From positions 62,001-126,000 of the forward strand of contig JAFTTI010000021.1 of assembly GCA_017466865.1 (NCBI GenBank): a stretch of DNA of 64,000 bases, given 5' to 3'. The DNA comes from Oscillospiraceae bacterium (lineage in GTDB: Bacteria > Bacillota > Clostridia > Oscillospirales > Ruminococcaceae). This document shows, one piece after another, positions 17,557 to 25,921 of this stretch. A program made the position numbers and the translations under genes. Each line of letters opens with the position of its first letter. Within the stretch, counting starts at the first letter, position 1. Under the pieces are notes generated by a model that made no database searches, was not told the origin of the DNA, and saw nothing but the letters and a program-made list of their open reading frames with translations.

Positions 17557-18246
17557 GTATTTAAGCGTTTTTAAATAAGCCTTCTTTTCGTCTGAAATCC
17601 TGTAACTTTCAATTGATTTCTGTATCGTCTTGTTATGCGTTTTTCTGTCGAGAACTTTATTCTCAATATACGGGATAACCGCGTCATACTGCTTTGCAAG
17701 TGCTGTCGCGAAATACCACGCAATAACCATATGAACATAATATTCATCGGTTTTAAGAGAAGAAATCATTTCTGTGTGTTCGACAGAAAAATTATCCTCC
17801 AAAAAAACTTTATCCATCAAAAGAACAACGGCAAAGCGGACAGAATATGTTTCTTCAGAATAAAGCCACTCTTTTATCTTCGGATAAATTTTCTGAGGAT
17901 ATTTTAAAAAAACTTTGGGTTTAGCACCATCACAAGTAGCCCAGTTATCTATAAACGGAAGAAATTTTTGGAACTTTAAAAGACACTCATCATAATCTTT
18001 AATCATAGAAATTATAAACGAATGAAGATTATTTTCCTCATAATATTTATGTGGCAGATCGGAAAGAAATTCATTTATATCGGGATGAGAAAAATATTCC
18101 TTCGCAAGTTTTTTTACAACGGGCACTCTTACTCCTATTACCTTTTCCTTTTCGGTTGCAGGCATCAAAGCGGAATGAAAATCACGGTATTTTTCATCAG
18201 AAAGAGAAAAAAGTCTTTCTCTTATTTCTTCTGTTATATTACTCAT
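17554..18246 (-). CDS. DNA alkylation repair protein (AlkC/AlkD-like)
   Basis: 230 aa, the usual length of AlkD-type DNA glycosylases built of HEAT-like helical repeats that remove bulky or cationic alkyl bases. Family marks are the N-terminal VIGVRVPVVKKLAKEY (about 38-53), the HSFIISMIKDY segment (about 72-82) and FLPFIDNWATCDG (about 94-106) with the conserved Trp-Ala-Thr-Cys-Asp stretch. Its start overlaps the end of the upstream GtrA gene by eight bases, implying translational coupling, although no functional link between the two is known. Confidence 0.88.
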   Translation of the reverse strand: MSNITEEIRERLFSLSDEKYRDFHSALMPATEKEKVIGVRVPVVKKLAKEYFSHPDINEFLSDLPHKYYEENNLHSFIISMIKDYDECLLKFQKFLPFIDNWATCDGAKPKVFLKYPQKIYPKIKEWLYSEETYSVRFAVVLLMDKVFLEDNFSVEHTEMISSLKTDEYYVHMVIAWYFATALAKQYDAVIPYIENKVLDRKTHNKTIQKSIESYRISDEKKAYLKTLKY

Positions 18247-18733
18247 TTTCCGCTTTCTCCTTTTTCTTTCTGAAAACGAGGAGTTTGCTGAAAACGTAGT
18301 TTAAAATAAGAATCATAATCTGAACACCGAGTTTTATCGCCATTTCGTTGAAGAGAAGAATTTCAACGAAAACGAACATCGAGAGAAGCTCAACCCCGAA
18401 TGTAAAAATTCTTGCGGCATAGAAAGAGATGAATTCCCTTAAAAAGCCCTTGCCTTTTTCCTTGCTTTCAAAAACAAGGATTTTATTCGCAAAGAATGCG
18501 AATGTAACCGAGCATATCCATGATATAACGGTTGCGAGCATTGTCGAGCCTTCGTTCATAAGTGCCTGGATTGAGGCAAGAGTTATGCCGTCGGCAAAAA
18601 TGGTTTTTGTGTCAGCACCGATAAGGTGAGCTAAAAACTGTGTTGCGAAAGAAACAACGGTTGTAAGCCCGCCGACTATTATATACATAATCGGCTCTCT
18701 GTATTTTTTAAAGAGTTCAAGTATTTTTTTCAT
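18239..18733 (-). CDS. GtrA-family membrane protein
   Basis: 164 aa with four membrane helices and the GtrA landmark IMYIIVGGLTTVVSF (about 15-29) and a C-terminal NYVFSKLLVFR signature. GtrA proteins are thought to move lipid-linked sugars across the membrane for cell-surface glycosylation. The start is set at 18733 behind GAAGGAAG; an in-frame ATG at 18793 overlaps the promoter. Its end overlaps the AlkD-like gene. No glycosyltransferase is nearby, which is unusual for this family. Confidence 0.88.
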   Translation of the reverse strand: MKKILELFKKYREPIMYIIVGGLTTVVSFATQFLAHLIGADTKTIFADGITLASIQALMNEGSTMLATVISWICSVTFAFFANKILVFESKEKGKGFLREFISFYAARIFTFGVELLSMFVFVEILLFNEMAIKLGVQIMILILNYVFSKLLVFRKKKEKAENE

Positions 18734-18764
18734 TTTATAAACTTCCTTCAAAAGTAATGTAGAT

Positions 18765-18793
18765 AGTATAACATAAATATAAGTATTTTTCAA
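18765..18793 (-). promoter_or_regulatory. Promoter of the GtrA-AlkD unit
   Basis: Minus strand TTGAAA, 17 bases, TATACT. Confidence 0.72.
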
Positions 18794-18798
18794 TATAC

Positions 18799-18827
18799 TT
18801 GATTTTTTTACTGCAATATGCTACAAT
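18799..18827 (+). promoter_or_regulatory. Promoter of the CNNM/CBS gene
   Basis: TTGATT, 17 bases, TACAAT. Its -35 is five bases from the -35 of the opposing promoter. Confidence 0.68.
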
Positions 18828-18872
18828 CTTTGCATAAACAATAATATTATTTTAAATAGGAGAGAATATTCA

Positions 18873-20120
18873 ATGCCCACAGACATATTACCCAGTATAA
18901 TCATAATCACTGTTCTTCTTGTATTTTCAGCATTCTTTTCAGCATCTGAAACAGCCTTTTCAACCTGTAACAGAATAAAACTCCGTTCTCTTGCCGAAAA
19001 GGGACATAAAGGTGCTAAAAGAGCGCTTAAAATCGCAGACGCTTTCGATAAAACACTTACAACAATCTTGATAGGAAACAATATAGTAAATATAGCTTCA
19101 ACATCAATCGCAACAACGCTTTTCGTTACACTTTTCGGTGATGCGGGTGCGGGAATAGCAACTGCCGTTATGACAGTCCTCGTTCTTATTTTCGGAGAAA
19201 TTCTCCCCAAATCACTTGCAAAGGAAACTGCTGACGATGGCGTTGTGTGGATGTCTGTTCCGCTTAAATTCATAATGTTTATCTTAACTCCGTTTTCGGC
19301 ACTTTTCACACTGCTTAAAAACGGAATAATAAAACTTTTCAATGTCCGTTCGAGCAACACAGGCGTTACAGCCGACGAACTCCTCTACATAGTAAACGAA
19401 GGTGAAGAGCAGGGCTCTCTCGATGAAGACGAAAGCGACCTTGTGCGTTCTGCTATTCTTTTTGACGGAAAGAACGCAGAAGACATCCTTGTTCCGAGAG
19501 TATCGCTTGTTGCGGTTGAGATAAACCAGTCGGTTGAAGAGATAAAGAAAGTCTTTGTCGAAGAAATGTATTCAAGACTTCCTGTTTATGAAAAAACAAT
19601 CGACAGCATTGTCGGAATAATAACTTTCAAAAGCTTTATGCGACTTATGGAACAGGGTGGAACATCTATCCAGTCGATAATCCAGAAACCGCTTTATGTT
19701 TCAACTTTAAAACCCATAAACGATATAATGCAGGAAATGCAGAAATCAAAACAGCATATTGCCGTTGTTGTTGACCAGTTCGGTGGAACTGAGGGTATCG
19801 TTACAATGGAAGACATCATAGAAGAACTTGTCGGAGAGATCTATGATGAAAGCGATGAGGTTTTACAGCCTGTCATTTCTCTCGGCGATAACGCATATCT
19901 CATTTCGGGCGAACTTTCAGTAAACGATATGCTTGAAAAGTTAGGGCTTCCCGAAAACACAATTAAATCGGAATACACAACTGTTGCCGGTTGGGCACTT
20001 GAACTTTTCGAGGGAATACCCGAAGAAAACCAGACCATAGACATCGAAAAGTTTACTGTTACAGCTGTAAAACTTGATGAACAGCGTGTCGAAAAGGTAA
20101 GGGTTGTTGTTAAAAATTAA
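18873..20120 (+). CDS. Hemolysin C / CorB-type CNNM-CBS membrane protein
   Basis: 415 aa with the standard order of the HlyC/CorC (TIGR03520/UPF0053) family: DUF21/CNNM transmembrane domain (about 1-190, four helices, with SASETAFSTCNR at 25-36 and IGNNIVNIASTS at 68-79), a tandem CBS pair (about 205-325; EDILVPRVSLVAVE marks its start and MVVDQFGGTEGIVTMEDIIEELVGEI-like residues its end) and a C-terminal CorC/HlyC domain. CNNM proteins transport Mg2+; 'hemolysin' is a legacy name. Followed after 21 bases by a lipoprotein that may share its transcript. Confidence 0.92.
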   Translation: MPTDILPSIIIITVLLVFSAFFSASETAFSTCNRIKLRSLAEKGHKGAKRALKIADAFDKTLTTILIGNNIVNIASTSIATTLFVTLFGDAGAGIATAVMTVLVLIFGEILPKSLAKETADDGVVWMSVPLKFIMFILTPFSALFTLLKNGIIKLFNVRSSNTGVTADELLYIVNEGEEQGSLDEDESDLVRSAILFDGKNAEDILVPRVSLVAVEINQSVEEIKKVFVEEMYSRLPVYEKTIDSIVGIITFKSFMRLMEQGGTSIQSIIQKPLYVSTLKPINDIMQEMQKSKQHIAVVVDQFGGTEGIVTMEDIIEELVGEIYDESDEVLQPVISLGDNAYLISGELSVNDMLEKLGLPENTIKSEYTTVAGWALELFEGIPEENQTIDIEKFTVTAVKLDEQRVEKVRVVVKN

Positions 20121-20141
20121 ATTAAAAAGGGGAAAGAAAAG

Positions 20142-20999
20142 ATGAAAAAAGCACTTACACTTGTCCTCGCACTTGCAATCACATTAGGGGTAACCGGTTG
20201 CACAAAGAAAACAGGAAATCCTACAAACGAAACCTCACAGACAACTGTTTCGGAAGAAAAGATTGAATTCGATGTAAAGGCTGCCTATGAAGCCAACAAG
20301 ATTTCAAACCTTTTAAAAACAGCTGAATCTGTAAAGGAAATCTATGAGTATGACGATGAAATTTCCTATACGGAATATTTCCTTGACAACGAGGGGAATA
20401 TCGGTTTTGTAAGCTATATGGATGACCATAATGTAACAACAGGAAACTACAAGGGTATGGTTTTTGATTACAGTCCCGATGAAAATTTCCTGCATCTTTC
20501 ATCTTATATCATCGATAAGGAAGAAAACGGATTCGGAGATTTCAGTATCGCTTATTTCCTCGATGAATACAAGGTTATAAACGTTACAGCCGATGAGGAT
20601 TCAATAAACGTTGAAATGAAAATTTCAGAAATCTTTGAATGTGAACCTGTCTTTGTTGAATTTGAAAAAGATACTTTAAGACTCCTCTCTTTCGATGACG
20701 GCGTTGTTTCGAAATATGAATACGGCGAATTCGGGAATAAGGATCTTATACAGAATGTTCTCGAAGGCGAAAAGATAACAGTTAATTTCAATGTAGAAAC
20801 CTATGCCACAGACGGAAGCGTCAGCACTACGGCATACATGATTGACATCCCCAAGGGAAGCGTTTTCTGTCCGTATGAAACCTATGAAGGATATTTTGCT
20901 TATTACGATGCTGAATATACAAAGTCAGCAAGACTCGATTACTACGCAGCTCCTTTCACAGACGGAATGACAATCTATCTTACAAACGCAGCAGGTTAG
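20142..20999 (+). CDS. Lipoprotein of unknown function
   Basis: 285 aa. A textbook lipobox (GVTGC, Cys20) follows a short positively charged signal peptide, so the mature protein is anchored outside the membrane after a Thr/Ser/Lys linker. The remainder is an acidic, beta-rich domain of about 240 residues with many Tyr and Asp; I recognise no family. A GGGGAAAG ribosome binding site precedes the ATG. The TAG stop codon runs straight into the first copy of a small hairpin repeat (20999-21021). Confidence 0.7.
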   Translation: MKKALTLVLALAITLGVTGCTKKTGNPTNETSQTTVSEEKIEFDVKAAYEANKISNLLKTAESVKEIYEYDDEISYTEYFLDNEGNIGFVSYMDDHNVTTGNYKGMVFDYSPDENFLHLSSYIIDKEENGFGDFSIAYFLDEYKVINVTADEDSINVEMKISEIFECEPVFVEFEKDTLRLLSFDDGVVSKYEYGEFGNKDLIQNVLEGEKITVNFNVETYATDGSVSTTAYMIDIPKGSVFCPYETYEGYFAYYDAEYTKSARLDYYAAPFTDGMTIYLTNAAG

Positions 21000-21023
21000 T
21001 GGCGAGCCGCCACGGGCAAATCG
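20999..21023 (+). repeat. GAGCC-loop hairpin repeat, copy 1
   Basis: Stem GTGGC (20999-21003), loop GAGCC, stem GCCAC, then GGGCAAAT. The first stem base is the last base of the upstream stop codon. See findings for the family. Confidence 0.7.
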
Positions 21024-21090
21024 TTACGAACTTTGTTCTGAAAATTAAATACAGGCTCGGTGACGACAAAATTAATTATCTGACCAGACA

Positions 21091-21115
21091 TCACAGAGCC
21101 ACCACGGGCAAATTG
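21091..21115 (+). repeat. GAGCC-loop hairpin repeat, copy 2 (degenerate stem)
   Basis: GAGCC (21096-21100) followed by ACCAC and GGGCAAAT, identical to copy 1 in loop and tail, but the 5' arm TCACA no longer pairs. A reversed GGCTC at 21054-21058 pairs with this copy across a 9-of-10 inverted repeat (21054-21063 with 21091-21100). Confidence 0.6.
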
Positions 21116-21161
21116 AATTGGTAGCAAAAACATCATAAATTTAAAATGGGGGAAATTTGTT

Positions 21162-21752
21162 ATGGAAAATGAAATCTTGGTAAAAGTCTGTTCCAAGTGT
21201 GGAATTTTCAACAGCGAAAGAGCAGAAAAATGTGAATCATGCGGAACAAAACTCGATGAGGCCATAGGCAAGAAAGAAGCCGAAGACTTAAGCGAAGAAA
21301 TCGAAAAGAGAAACAAAAAAATCAGCGCCGATATTGCAGAAGCAAAGACCAGCGGACCTGCGAAAAAAGAAATAGACCTTCCCGTTTCGCCTTTCAGAAA
21401 AGTTCTCGGAATAATTATGGCTGTTGTAACAGTTGTTATGACATTAGGAGCAATTGTACTGATATTCTGTCCTAATCCTTTCGAGGGCAAGAATATGGCT
21501 TACGGAGAGATTATTATCGGCGGATTTCTTCTTGCTTTCATTATGGCGTATCTTACTGCATTCTGTCTTTTCCCCGGAAAAGTATGGTCTGCTCAGCTTT
21601 ATTTTTCAAGTTATCGTTATAGTCAGGTTCCTATTCCTTCCGATTACGCTCTTAATATGCAGTGCGTTGCATTCATATTCTTTACTCTTATGGCGATAGG
21701 ATTTATCGTCCTTGAAGTCTGGATAATGTTTAAAGCCTTTACGGGAGTATAA
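21162..21752 (+). CDS. Zinc-ribbon membrane protein
   Basis: 196 aa. Two CxxC pairs (Cys10/13 and Cys24/27) form an N-terminal zinc ribbon, followed by a charged coil (about 30-75) and three or four hydrophobic segments (about 85-110, 118-140, 165-192). This layout is common among clostridial membrane proteins without known function. GGGGGAAA precedes the ATG by about ten bases. It follows a repeat-rich leader (21000-21160) that carries two copies of the hairpin repeat. Confidence 0.65.
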   Translation: MENEILVKVCSKCGIFNSERAEKCESCGTKLDEAIGKKEAEDLSEEIEKRNKKISADIAEAKTSGPAKKEIDLPVSPFRKVLGIIMAVVTVVMTLGAIVLIFCPNPFEGKNMAYGEIIIGGFLLAFIMAYLTAFCLFPGKVWSAQLYFSSYRYSQVPIPSDYALNMQCVAFIFFTLMAIGFIVLEVWIMFKAFTGV

Positions 21753-21784
21753 ATTTAAAAGTTCAATAAAAAAGACAGCAAGGA

Positions 21785-21809
21785 AAAAGGAGCCCTTTTG
21801 GGCAATCCG
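21785..21809 (+). repeat. GAGCC-loop hairpin repeat, copy 3
   Basis: Stem AAAAG, loop GAGCC (21790-21794), stem CTTTT, then GGGCAAT. The stem bases differ from copies 1 and 4 but still pair. Confidence 0.55.
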
Positions 21810-21821
21810 TAATAAAAAATC

Positions 21822-21852
21822 AAGGGTATCGAGTTTATCGCTCGGTACCCTT
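21822..21852. terminator. Terminator hairpin inside the 21770-21895 element
   Basis: AAGGGTATCGAG / CTCGGTACCCTT, 12 bp with one G-U, 7-base loop; on the minus strand it is followed by a run of T, fitting termination of azlCD. Confidence 0.75.
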
Positions 21853-21901
21853 AATTATTTCTATACGGTCATTTCCCTGATACCTGCTGTCTTTTATTTT
21901 T

Positions 21902-22207
21902 TCAGATAAACAGACTTAAAATATATGCCGCGGCACAAGCCCCCAGAGCGACAGTTACCATCGACTGATTGAAGAACGCAAGAACAACCGCAACCACAAG
22001 TCCTAAAGATGCCGAAAAAATATCGCCCGTTGAATAGAATATAGCGGGGAATGTCATCGCACCGAGTACCGCATATGGAGTGTAGTGAAGAATACTTTTT
22101 ACAAACTTTGATTTTATCTTCTTTCTGAATAATACCATAGGCATCATTCTGATGATGTAGGTTACTCCTGCCATAACGATTATGTATAAAAATATATCTC
22201 TAAGCAT
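21902..22207 (-). CDS. azlD: AzlD-family branched-chain amino acid export subunit
   Basis: 101 aa, small hydrophobic AzlD partner with four membrane segments and the conserved TYIIRMMPMVLF (about 13-24). With AzlC it exports branched-chain amino acids or analogues. The start at 22207 is chosen because AGGAGGAAGAAAACG lies just upstream and the ATG overlaps the azlC stop (ATGCTTAG), a classical coupling arrangement. Confidence 0.88.
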   Translation of the reverse strand: MLRDIFLYIIVMAGVTYIIRMMPMVLFRKKIKSKFVKSILHYTPYAVLGAMTFPAIFYSTGDIFSASLGLVVAVVLAFFNQSMVTVALGACAAAYILSLFI

Positions 22208-22943
22208 CGTTTTCTTCCTCCTTTTCGTCTTCATGCGGGAATAAAGCTGCCGCTAAAACAGATGTTATAACAGCGCATATAATTATTGAAAATCCACTTG
22301 ATATTCCTGAGAAAAAGGGAACATAATAAAGCAGGCAACTGAGTATTGCCGAAATGATTACAACAAATGCAATACTTTTTTCTTTTCTTGCCGGCGGAAT
22401 TATTATCGCTATGAACATTCCGTATATCGCAATGCCCAAAGCCGCCTTTATTTTAAGCGGCAGGATTTCTCCTGCCGAGGCACCGAGAAGAGTTCCCAAA
22501 GTCCACCCTACAAACGGGAGGAGGATAAGACCATACATAAATCTTTTTCCGATTTCGCCTTTTTGCGAACAGGCAACCGCGAATATTTCATCCGTTATTC
22601 CGAAAGATGTTATAAAGCGATGCGGTATTGTAAACGATTTGTCAAGCTTCTGAGAAACAGAAATCGACATGAGAAAATATCTTAAATTTATTACAAGTTG
22701 AGTGAGTGCCATTTCGCCTAATGGACCCATAGCCGCAATAATTCCCAGCGCCGCAACCTGACCCGCAGAGGTTAAATTCGTCATCGAAATTATAACCGAT
22801 GATAAAACAGAAAGTCCACCATTCACAGCTGATATTCCGAAACCGAATGAAACCGCAAGGTAACCTAGCGCTATAGGAATACCGCATTTAAGACCATATA
22901 AAAATGACTTGGGATTTTCTTTCAGAGCAATTTTTTCTGACAT
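22200..22943 (-). CDS. azlC: AzlC-family branched-chain amino acid permease
   Basis: 247 aa with seven or eight helices and the AzlC landmarks GIPIALGYLAVSFGFG (about 20-35) and the LTSAGQVAALG stretch (about 56-66), then LRYFLMSISVSQK. Large subunit of the AzlCD exporter of branched-chain amino acids. Translationally coupled to azlD. Promoter at 22985-23013. GAGGAAG precedes the ATG. Confidence 0.9.
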   Translation of the reverse strand: MSEKIALKENPKSFLYGLKCGIPIALGYLAVSFGFGISAVNGGLSVLSSVIISMTNLTSAGQVAALGIIAAMGPLGEMALTQLVINLRYFLMSISVSQKLDKSFTIPHRFITSFGITDEIFAVACSQKGEIGKRFMYGLILLPFVGWTLGTLLGASAGEILPLKIKAALGIAIYGMFIAIIIPPARKEKSIAFVVIISAILSCLLYYVPFFSGISSGFSIIICAVITSVLAAALFPHEDEKEEENDA

Positions 22944-22984
22944 TTTTTCATTACTTCCTCATAAAAATGATTTTTTACCGACTG

Positions 22985-23013
22985 ATTATACCACATCCGC
23001 CAAAAAAATGCAA
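22985..23013 (-). promoter_or_regulatory. Promoter of azlCD
   Basis: Minus strand TTGCAT, 17 bases, TATAAT with TGG before the -10 (extended). Confidence 0.72.
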
Positions 23014-23455
23014 ATTCAAACGATATGGTATAATCGTTTGACCGTTTTCTTGACAAAGCAACTTTTTTGAAAAATCCCAGAATTTCGGGAAAAACTCGGA
23101 TTTTTTAAAAATTTACTGTCCATAAATATTCTCCGAACTGCCGTTTTTTGACTACTTACAGAAATATACAATTCTGTAACACCCTGACAAGTAAACTCAC
23201 GAAGAAAGATGATTTTCCAAAAATTCGACAAGAAGAAAAATAGAAAACGATGTTTCACTTTGAAAAACCGAAGTCAACTCATTTACAGAAAATCCCAGAA
23301 ACACCCTTGAAACGCTGTTTCATAAAATTCACACTAAAATGTTTAAAACCCTTAAAATCGGAATATTTTTTGTTACCCGACAAAAATCGTTCCAACGGAT
23401 AAAAAAGAGCCCTCCTGAAACCGCCTCTTTTGGTCATCCTGACATAGTTTTTTTA
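23014..23455. other. Gene-free AT-rich region with several inverted repeats
   Basis: The 582-base gap between azlC and the hydrolase holds no convincing gene. Visible are: CAAACGAT-8-ATCGTTTG around an extended -10 (23017-23040), TTACAGAA-8-TTCTGTAA (23156-23179), and AAAAGAG / CTCTTTT (about 23403-23431), which on the minus strand looks like a terminator. These could belong to a short untranslated RNA, but nothing proves transcription. Confidence 0.4.
23017..23040 (+). promoter_or_regulatory. Inverted repeat covering an extended -10 box
   Basis: Perfect 8-bp arms CAAACGAT and ATCGTTTG flank ATGGTATA; TGG-TATAAT (23026-23034) lies inside, so a bound dimeric regulator would cover the -10 of a plus-strand promoter without a clear -35. 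Confidence 0.45.
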
Positions 23456-23484
23456 TTGCACACATTACTAAAATGTGGTATACT
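23456..23484 (+). promoter_or_regulatory. Promoter of the hydrolase-to-TrkA operon
   Basis: TTGCAC, 17 bases, TATACT with TGG before the -10. Confidence 0.68.
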
Positions 23485-23525
23485 ATTAAATGTATAACCA
23501 AAATCTGAAAATGGAGTAGATTATA

Positions 23526-24299
23526 TTGATTACCGAAATAAACGGTCTTAAAATAAATTACGAAATGAAAGGCGAGGGCGAAACGGTTGTCCTGCTTCAC
23601 GGCTGGGGTGCGAACATTACTCTTTTCGCTGACCTTATATCTCTCGTCTCACAGAAATACAGAGTAATCGCGGTTGATATGCCGGGTTTCGGAAAGAGTG
23701 AAGAACCTGATGATAACTGGCAGGTAAGCGACTACTCACAGTTTGTCATTGATTTTCTTTCTTCGCTTGATGTTAAGAAAGCAACCTTTTTAGGTCATTC
23801 GTTCGGCGGAAGAGTTATAATAAAACTTGCTACCTGTTTTTCGCTTCCCTTTGAAATCGACAAGATTATCCTTGTTGACAGCGCAGGGATTCTTCCTAAG
23901 AAAACACCAAAGCAGATAAGAAAACAGAAACGCTATAAGTTTATGAAGAAAGTTCTTCTTTCGCCACCTATAAAAACACTTTTCCCGAATGCTCTCAAAA
24001 AGCTTCAGGATAAATCAGGCTCGGCGGATTATAAGGCGGCGTCACCCGTTATGAGAAAAATTCTCGTTTCTGTTGTCAATGAAGACCTTGAACCGCTTCT
24101 TCCCAAAATAAAACAGTCAACCCTTTTAATCTGGGGTGAGAACGATACAGCAACTCCTCTTTCAGACGGAAAGAGAATGGAAGAACTTATCCCCGATGCA
24201 GGACTTGTCACAATAAAGGGCGCGGGGCATTATTCTTTCCTTGAGGGAAAATTCATCTTCAACCGTGTTATATGTTCATTCTTGAAAATAGGAGATTAA
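23526..24299 (+). CDS. Alpha/beta hydrolase
   Basis: 257-residue hydrolase with a full triad: nucleophile Ser92 in GHSFGG, Asp in LIWGENDTATP (about 200-210) and His in GAGHYSF (about 232-238); the oxyanion HGWGAN is at about 26-31. The initiator is TTG, supported by GGAG nine bases upstream and no alternative ATG nearby. The substrate is unknown. It is the first gene of a run with a Mur ligase (nine bases downstream) and Ddl, which hints at a cell-envelope substrate, but the link is positional only. Confidence 0.85.
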   Translation: MITEINGLKINYEMKGEGETVVLLHGWGANITLFADLISLVSQKYRVIAVDMPGFGKSEEPDDNWQVSDYSQFVIDFLSSLDVKKATFLGHSFGGRVIIKLATCFSLPFEIDKIILVDSAGILPKKTPKQIRKQKRYKFMKKVLLSPPIKTLFPNALKKLQDKSGSADYKAASPVMRKILVSVVNEDLEPLLPKIKQSTLLIWGENDTATPLSDGKRMEELIPDAGLVTIKGAGHYSFLEGKFIFNRVICSFLKIGD

Positions 24300-24308
24300 G
24301 TTTTTATC

Positions 24309-25898
24309 ATGACCGAAATTATAATGTTCATAGCAGTAACACTTTTTGTTACTGTCGCAAGATATATGGGCGGCTTCCGCGAACTTCATATGTTACAGCA
24401 GAATTCATATCAGTTCAAAAGTCATTTTAACAGAGCAAAACAGAATCATTATGTAAGCTATCTTCCTTATGTGATATTTCTTTGTGTTCCGGGGCTTATG
24501 TTAAGTCCGCTTTTTGAAATGAATGTTTTAGGGATTATTATAAAATCACTTCTCATAGTAGCATCTGTTGTAACTATGATTATAAACAGACCCAAGAAAT
24601 TCAAAAAGCCATTTGTCTATACAGCAAGAGTAAAGCGAATGATAGTAACCTTTACAATCCTTACAATCATTCCACTCATAGTTGCAGTTTTCGGGTTTTT
24701 AAATGAAAGTTTTGTTACAGCCTATGTAACACTCGCTTTCATTCTCTGCCTTACTCCATTAGCGTCACTTTTATCAAATCTCATAAATTACCCTATTGAA
24801 GAATACATCAGAAGATGGTATATAAATGACGCGAAGAAAATCCTTTCGGGAATGAAGTCGCTCGATATTGTCGGCATAACAGGAAGCTACGGCAAAACGA
24901 GTATGAAGTTTTACTTAGGCGAACTTTTGAATTCACAGTATAACACACTTATTACTCCCGAAAGCTATAACACCCCTATGGGCGTTGTAAAAACTATCCG
25001 TATGATGATGAAATCAACCCACGAAATCTTCGTCTGCGAAATGGGTGCTCGTCATGTAGGCGATATAAAGGAACTCTGCGATATAGTTCATCCTCACGAC
25101 GCTATAATAACATCGATAGGGCCTCAGCATCTCGAAACATTCGGAAAGATAGAAAATATCATCTCAACAAAATTCGAACTCGGCGATGCTGTAAACGGCA
25201 AGGGAAAAATCCTTGTCAGTGGCGATGATGAAAATATCCGAAAGGGTATGGGTAAATACGAAAATGTAATCACCTATGGTTTTTCTGATAATAACGATTA
25301 TAAGGCGAAAGATATTTCTGTTTCTTATAAGGGGACTAAATTCACAGTCGTTTCAAAATCGGGTGAAGAATGTGAATATGAAACATCTCTTCTCGGTGAA
25401 CATAATGTTTTAAACCTTTTGGGTGCGATTTCTTATTGTAACGAAAAGGGAATTTCACTTTCATCACTCATTATCCCCGTAAGAAGAATAAAATCCGTTA
25501 AGCACAGACTCGAACTCATAGACGGCGGAGAGATATGCTATATCGATGACGCATATAATTCGAATCCTCAGGGAAGTAAAGCAGCTCTCAAGGTTTTATC
25601 TCTCTTTGATGACTATATGAAAATTCTCTGCACACCGGGTATGGTCGAACTCGGCGAAAAGCAGGATGAACTGAATTTTGAATTCGGAAAAGAAGCGGCG
25701 TCAGCCTGCGACTATGTAGCGCTTGTCGGTAAAAAACAAACAGAGCCTATTTTAAAAGGCCTTAAAGAAAATGGCTTTTCAGAGGAGAAAATTTTTGTTG
25801 CCGAAACCTTGTCAGAGGCAATTGAAAATATAAAGAGTATAATATCGGATAAAAAGAAAATGGTTCTTTTAGAGAACGATTTGCCCGATAACTATTGA
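24309..25898 (+). CDS. Membrane-anchored Mur ligase (MurF-like)
   Basis: 529 aa. Residues 1-170 carry about four to five membrane helices instead of the usual MurF substrate domain. A Mur-ligase ATPase domain follows, with P-loop GITGSYGKTS (189-198), the EMGARHVGDIKELC segment (about 245-258) and IGPQHLETFG, and a C-terminal ligase domain with YIDDAYNSNP and PGMVELGEKQ. MurF adds D-Ala-D-Ala to the peptidoglycan precursor; the adjacent ddl supports a role in that step. Whether this membrane form is the sole MurF or acts on another substrate is open. Confidence 0.82.
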   Translation: MTEIIMFIAVTLFVTVARYMGGFRELHMLQQNSYQFKSHFNRAKQNHYVSYLPYVIFLCVPGLMLSPLFEMNVLGIIIKSLLIVASVVTMIINRPKKFKKPFVYTARVKRMIVTFTILTIIPLIVAVFGFLNESFVTAYVTLAFILCLTPLASLLSNLINYPIEEYIRRWYINDAKKILSGMKSLDIVGITGSYGKTSMKFYLGELLNSQYNTLITPESYNTPMGVVKTIRMMMKSTHEIFVCEMGARHVGDIKELCDIVHPHDAIITSIGPQHLETFGKIENIISTKFELGDAVNGKGKILVSGDDENIRKGMGKYENVITYGFSDNNDYKAKDISVSYKGTKFTVVSKSGEECEYETSLLGEHNVLNLLGAISYCNEKGISLSSLIIPVRRIKSVKHRLELIDGGEICYIDDAYNSNPQGSKAALKVLSLFDDYMKILCTPGMVELGEKQDELNFEFGKEAASACDYVALVGKKQTEPILKGLKENGFSEEKIFVAETLSEAIENIKSIISDKKKMVLLENDLPDNY

Positions 25899-25921
25899 TT
25901 ATTTTATCAGAGGTGGAAAAA

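Larger units (their letters stand above)
21770..21895. repeat. 126-base element bounded by inverted repeats
   Basis: Outer arms AAAAGACAGCA (21770-21780) and TGCTGTCTTTT (21885-21895) pair perfectly over 11 bases. Inside are a GCCC/GGGC hairpin, CCGTA/TACGG arms (21807-21811 with 21864-21868) and a 12-bp stem at 21822-21852. T-rich on both sides. Lies between convergent genes and can act as a terminator for both. Confidence 0.6.

Noticed and set aside
20996-21490. 164-residue minus-strand frame opposite the zinc-ribbon gene
   Set aside because: Overlaps the plus-strand gene with CxxC pairs and ribosome binding site; the frame is carried by repeat sequence and shadow codons.
23016-23258. 80-residue minus-strand frame in the azlC-hydrolase gap
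   Set aside because: Low-complexity Phe/Lys/Ser composition from AT-rich DNA; covers promoter and palindrome elements.
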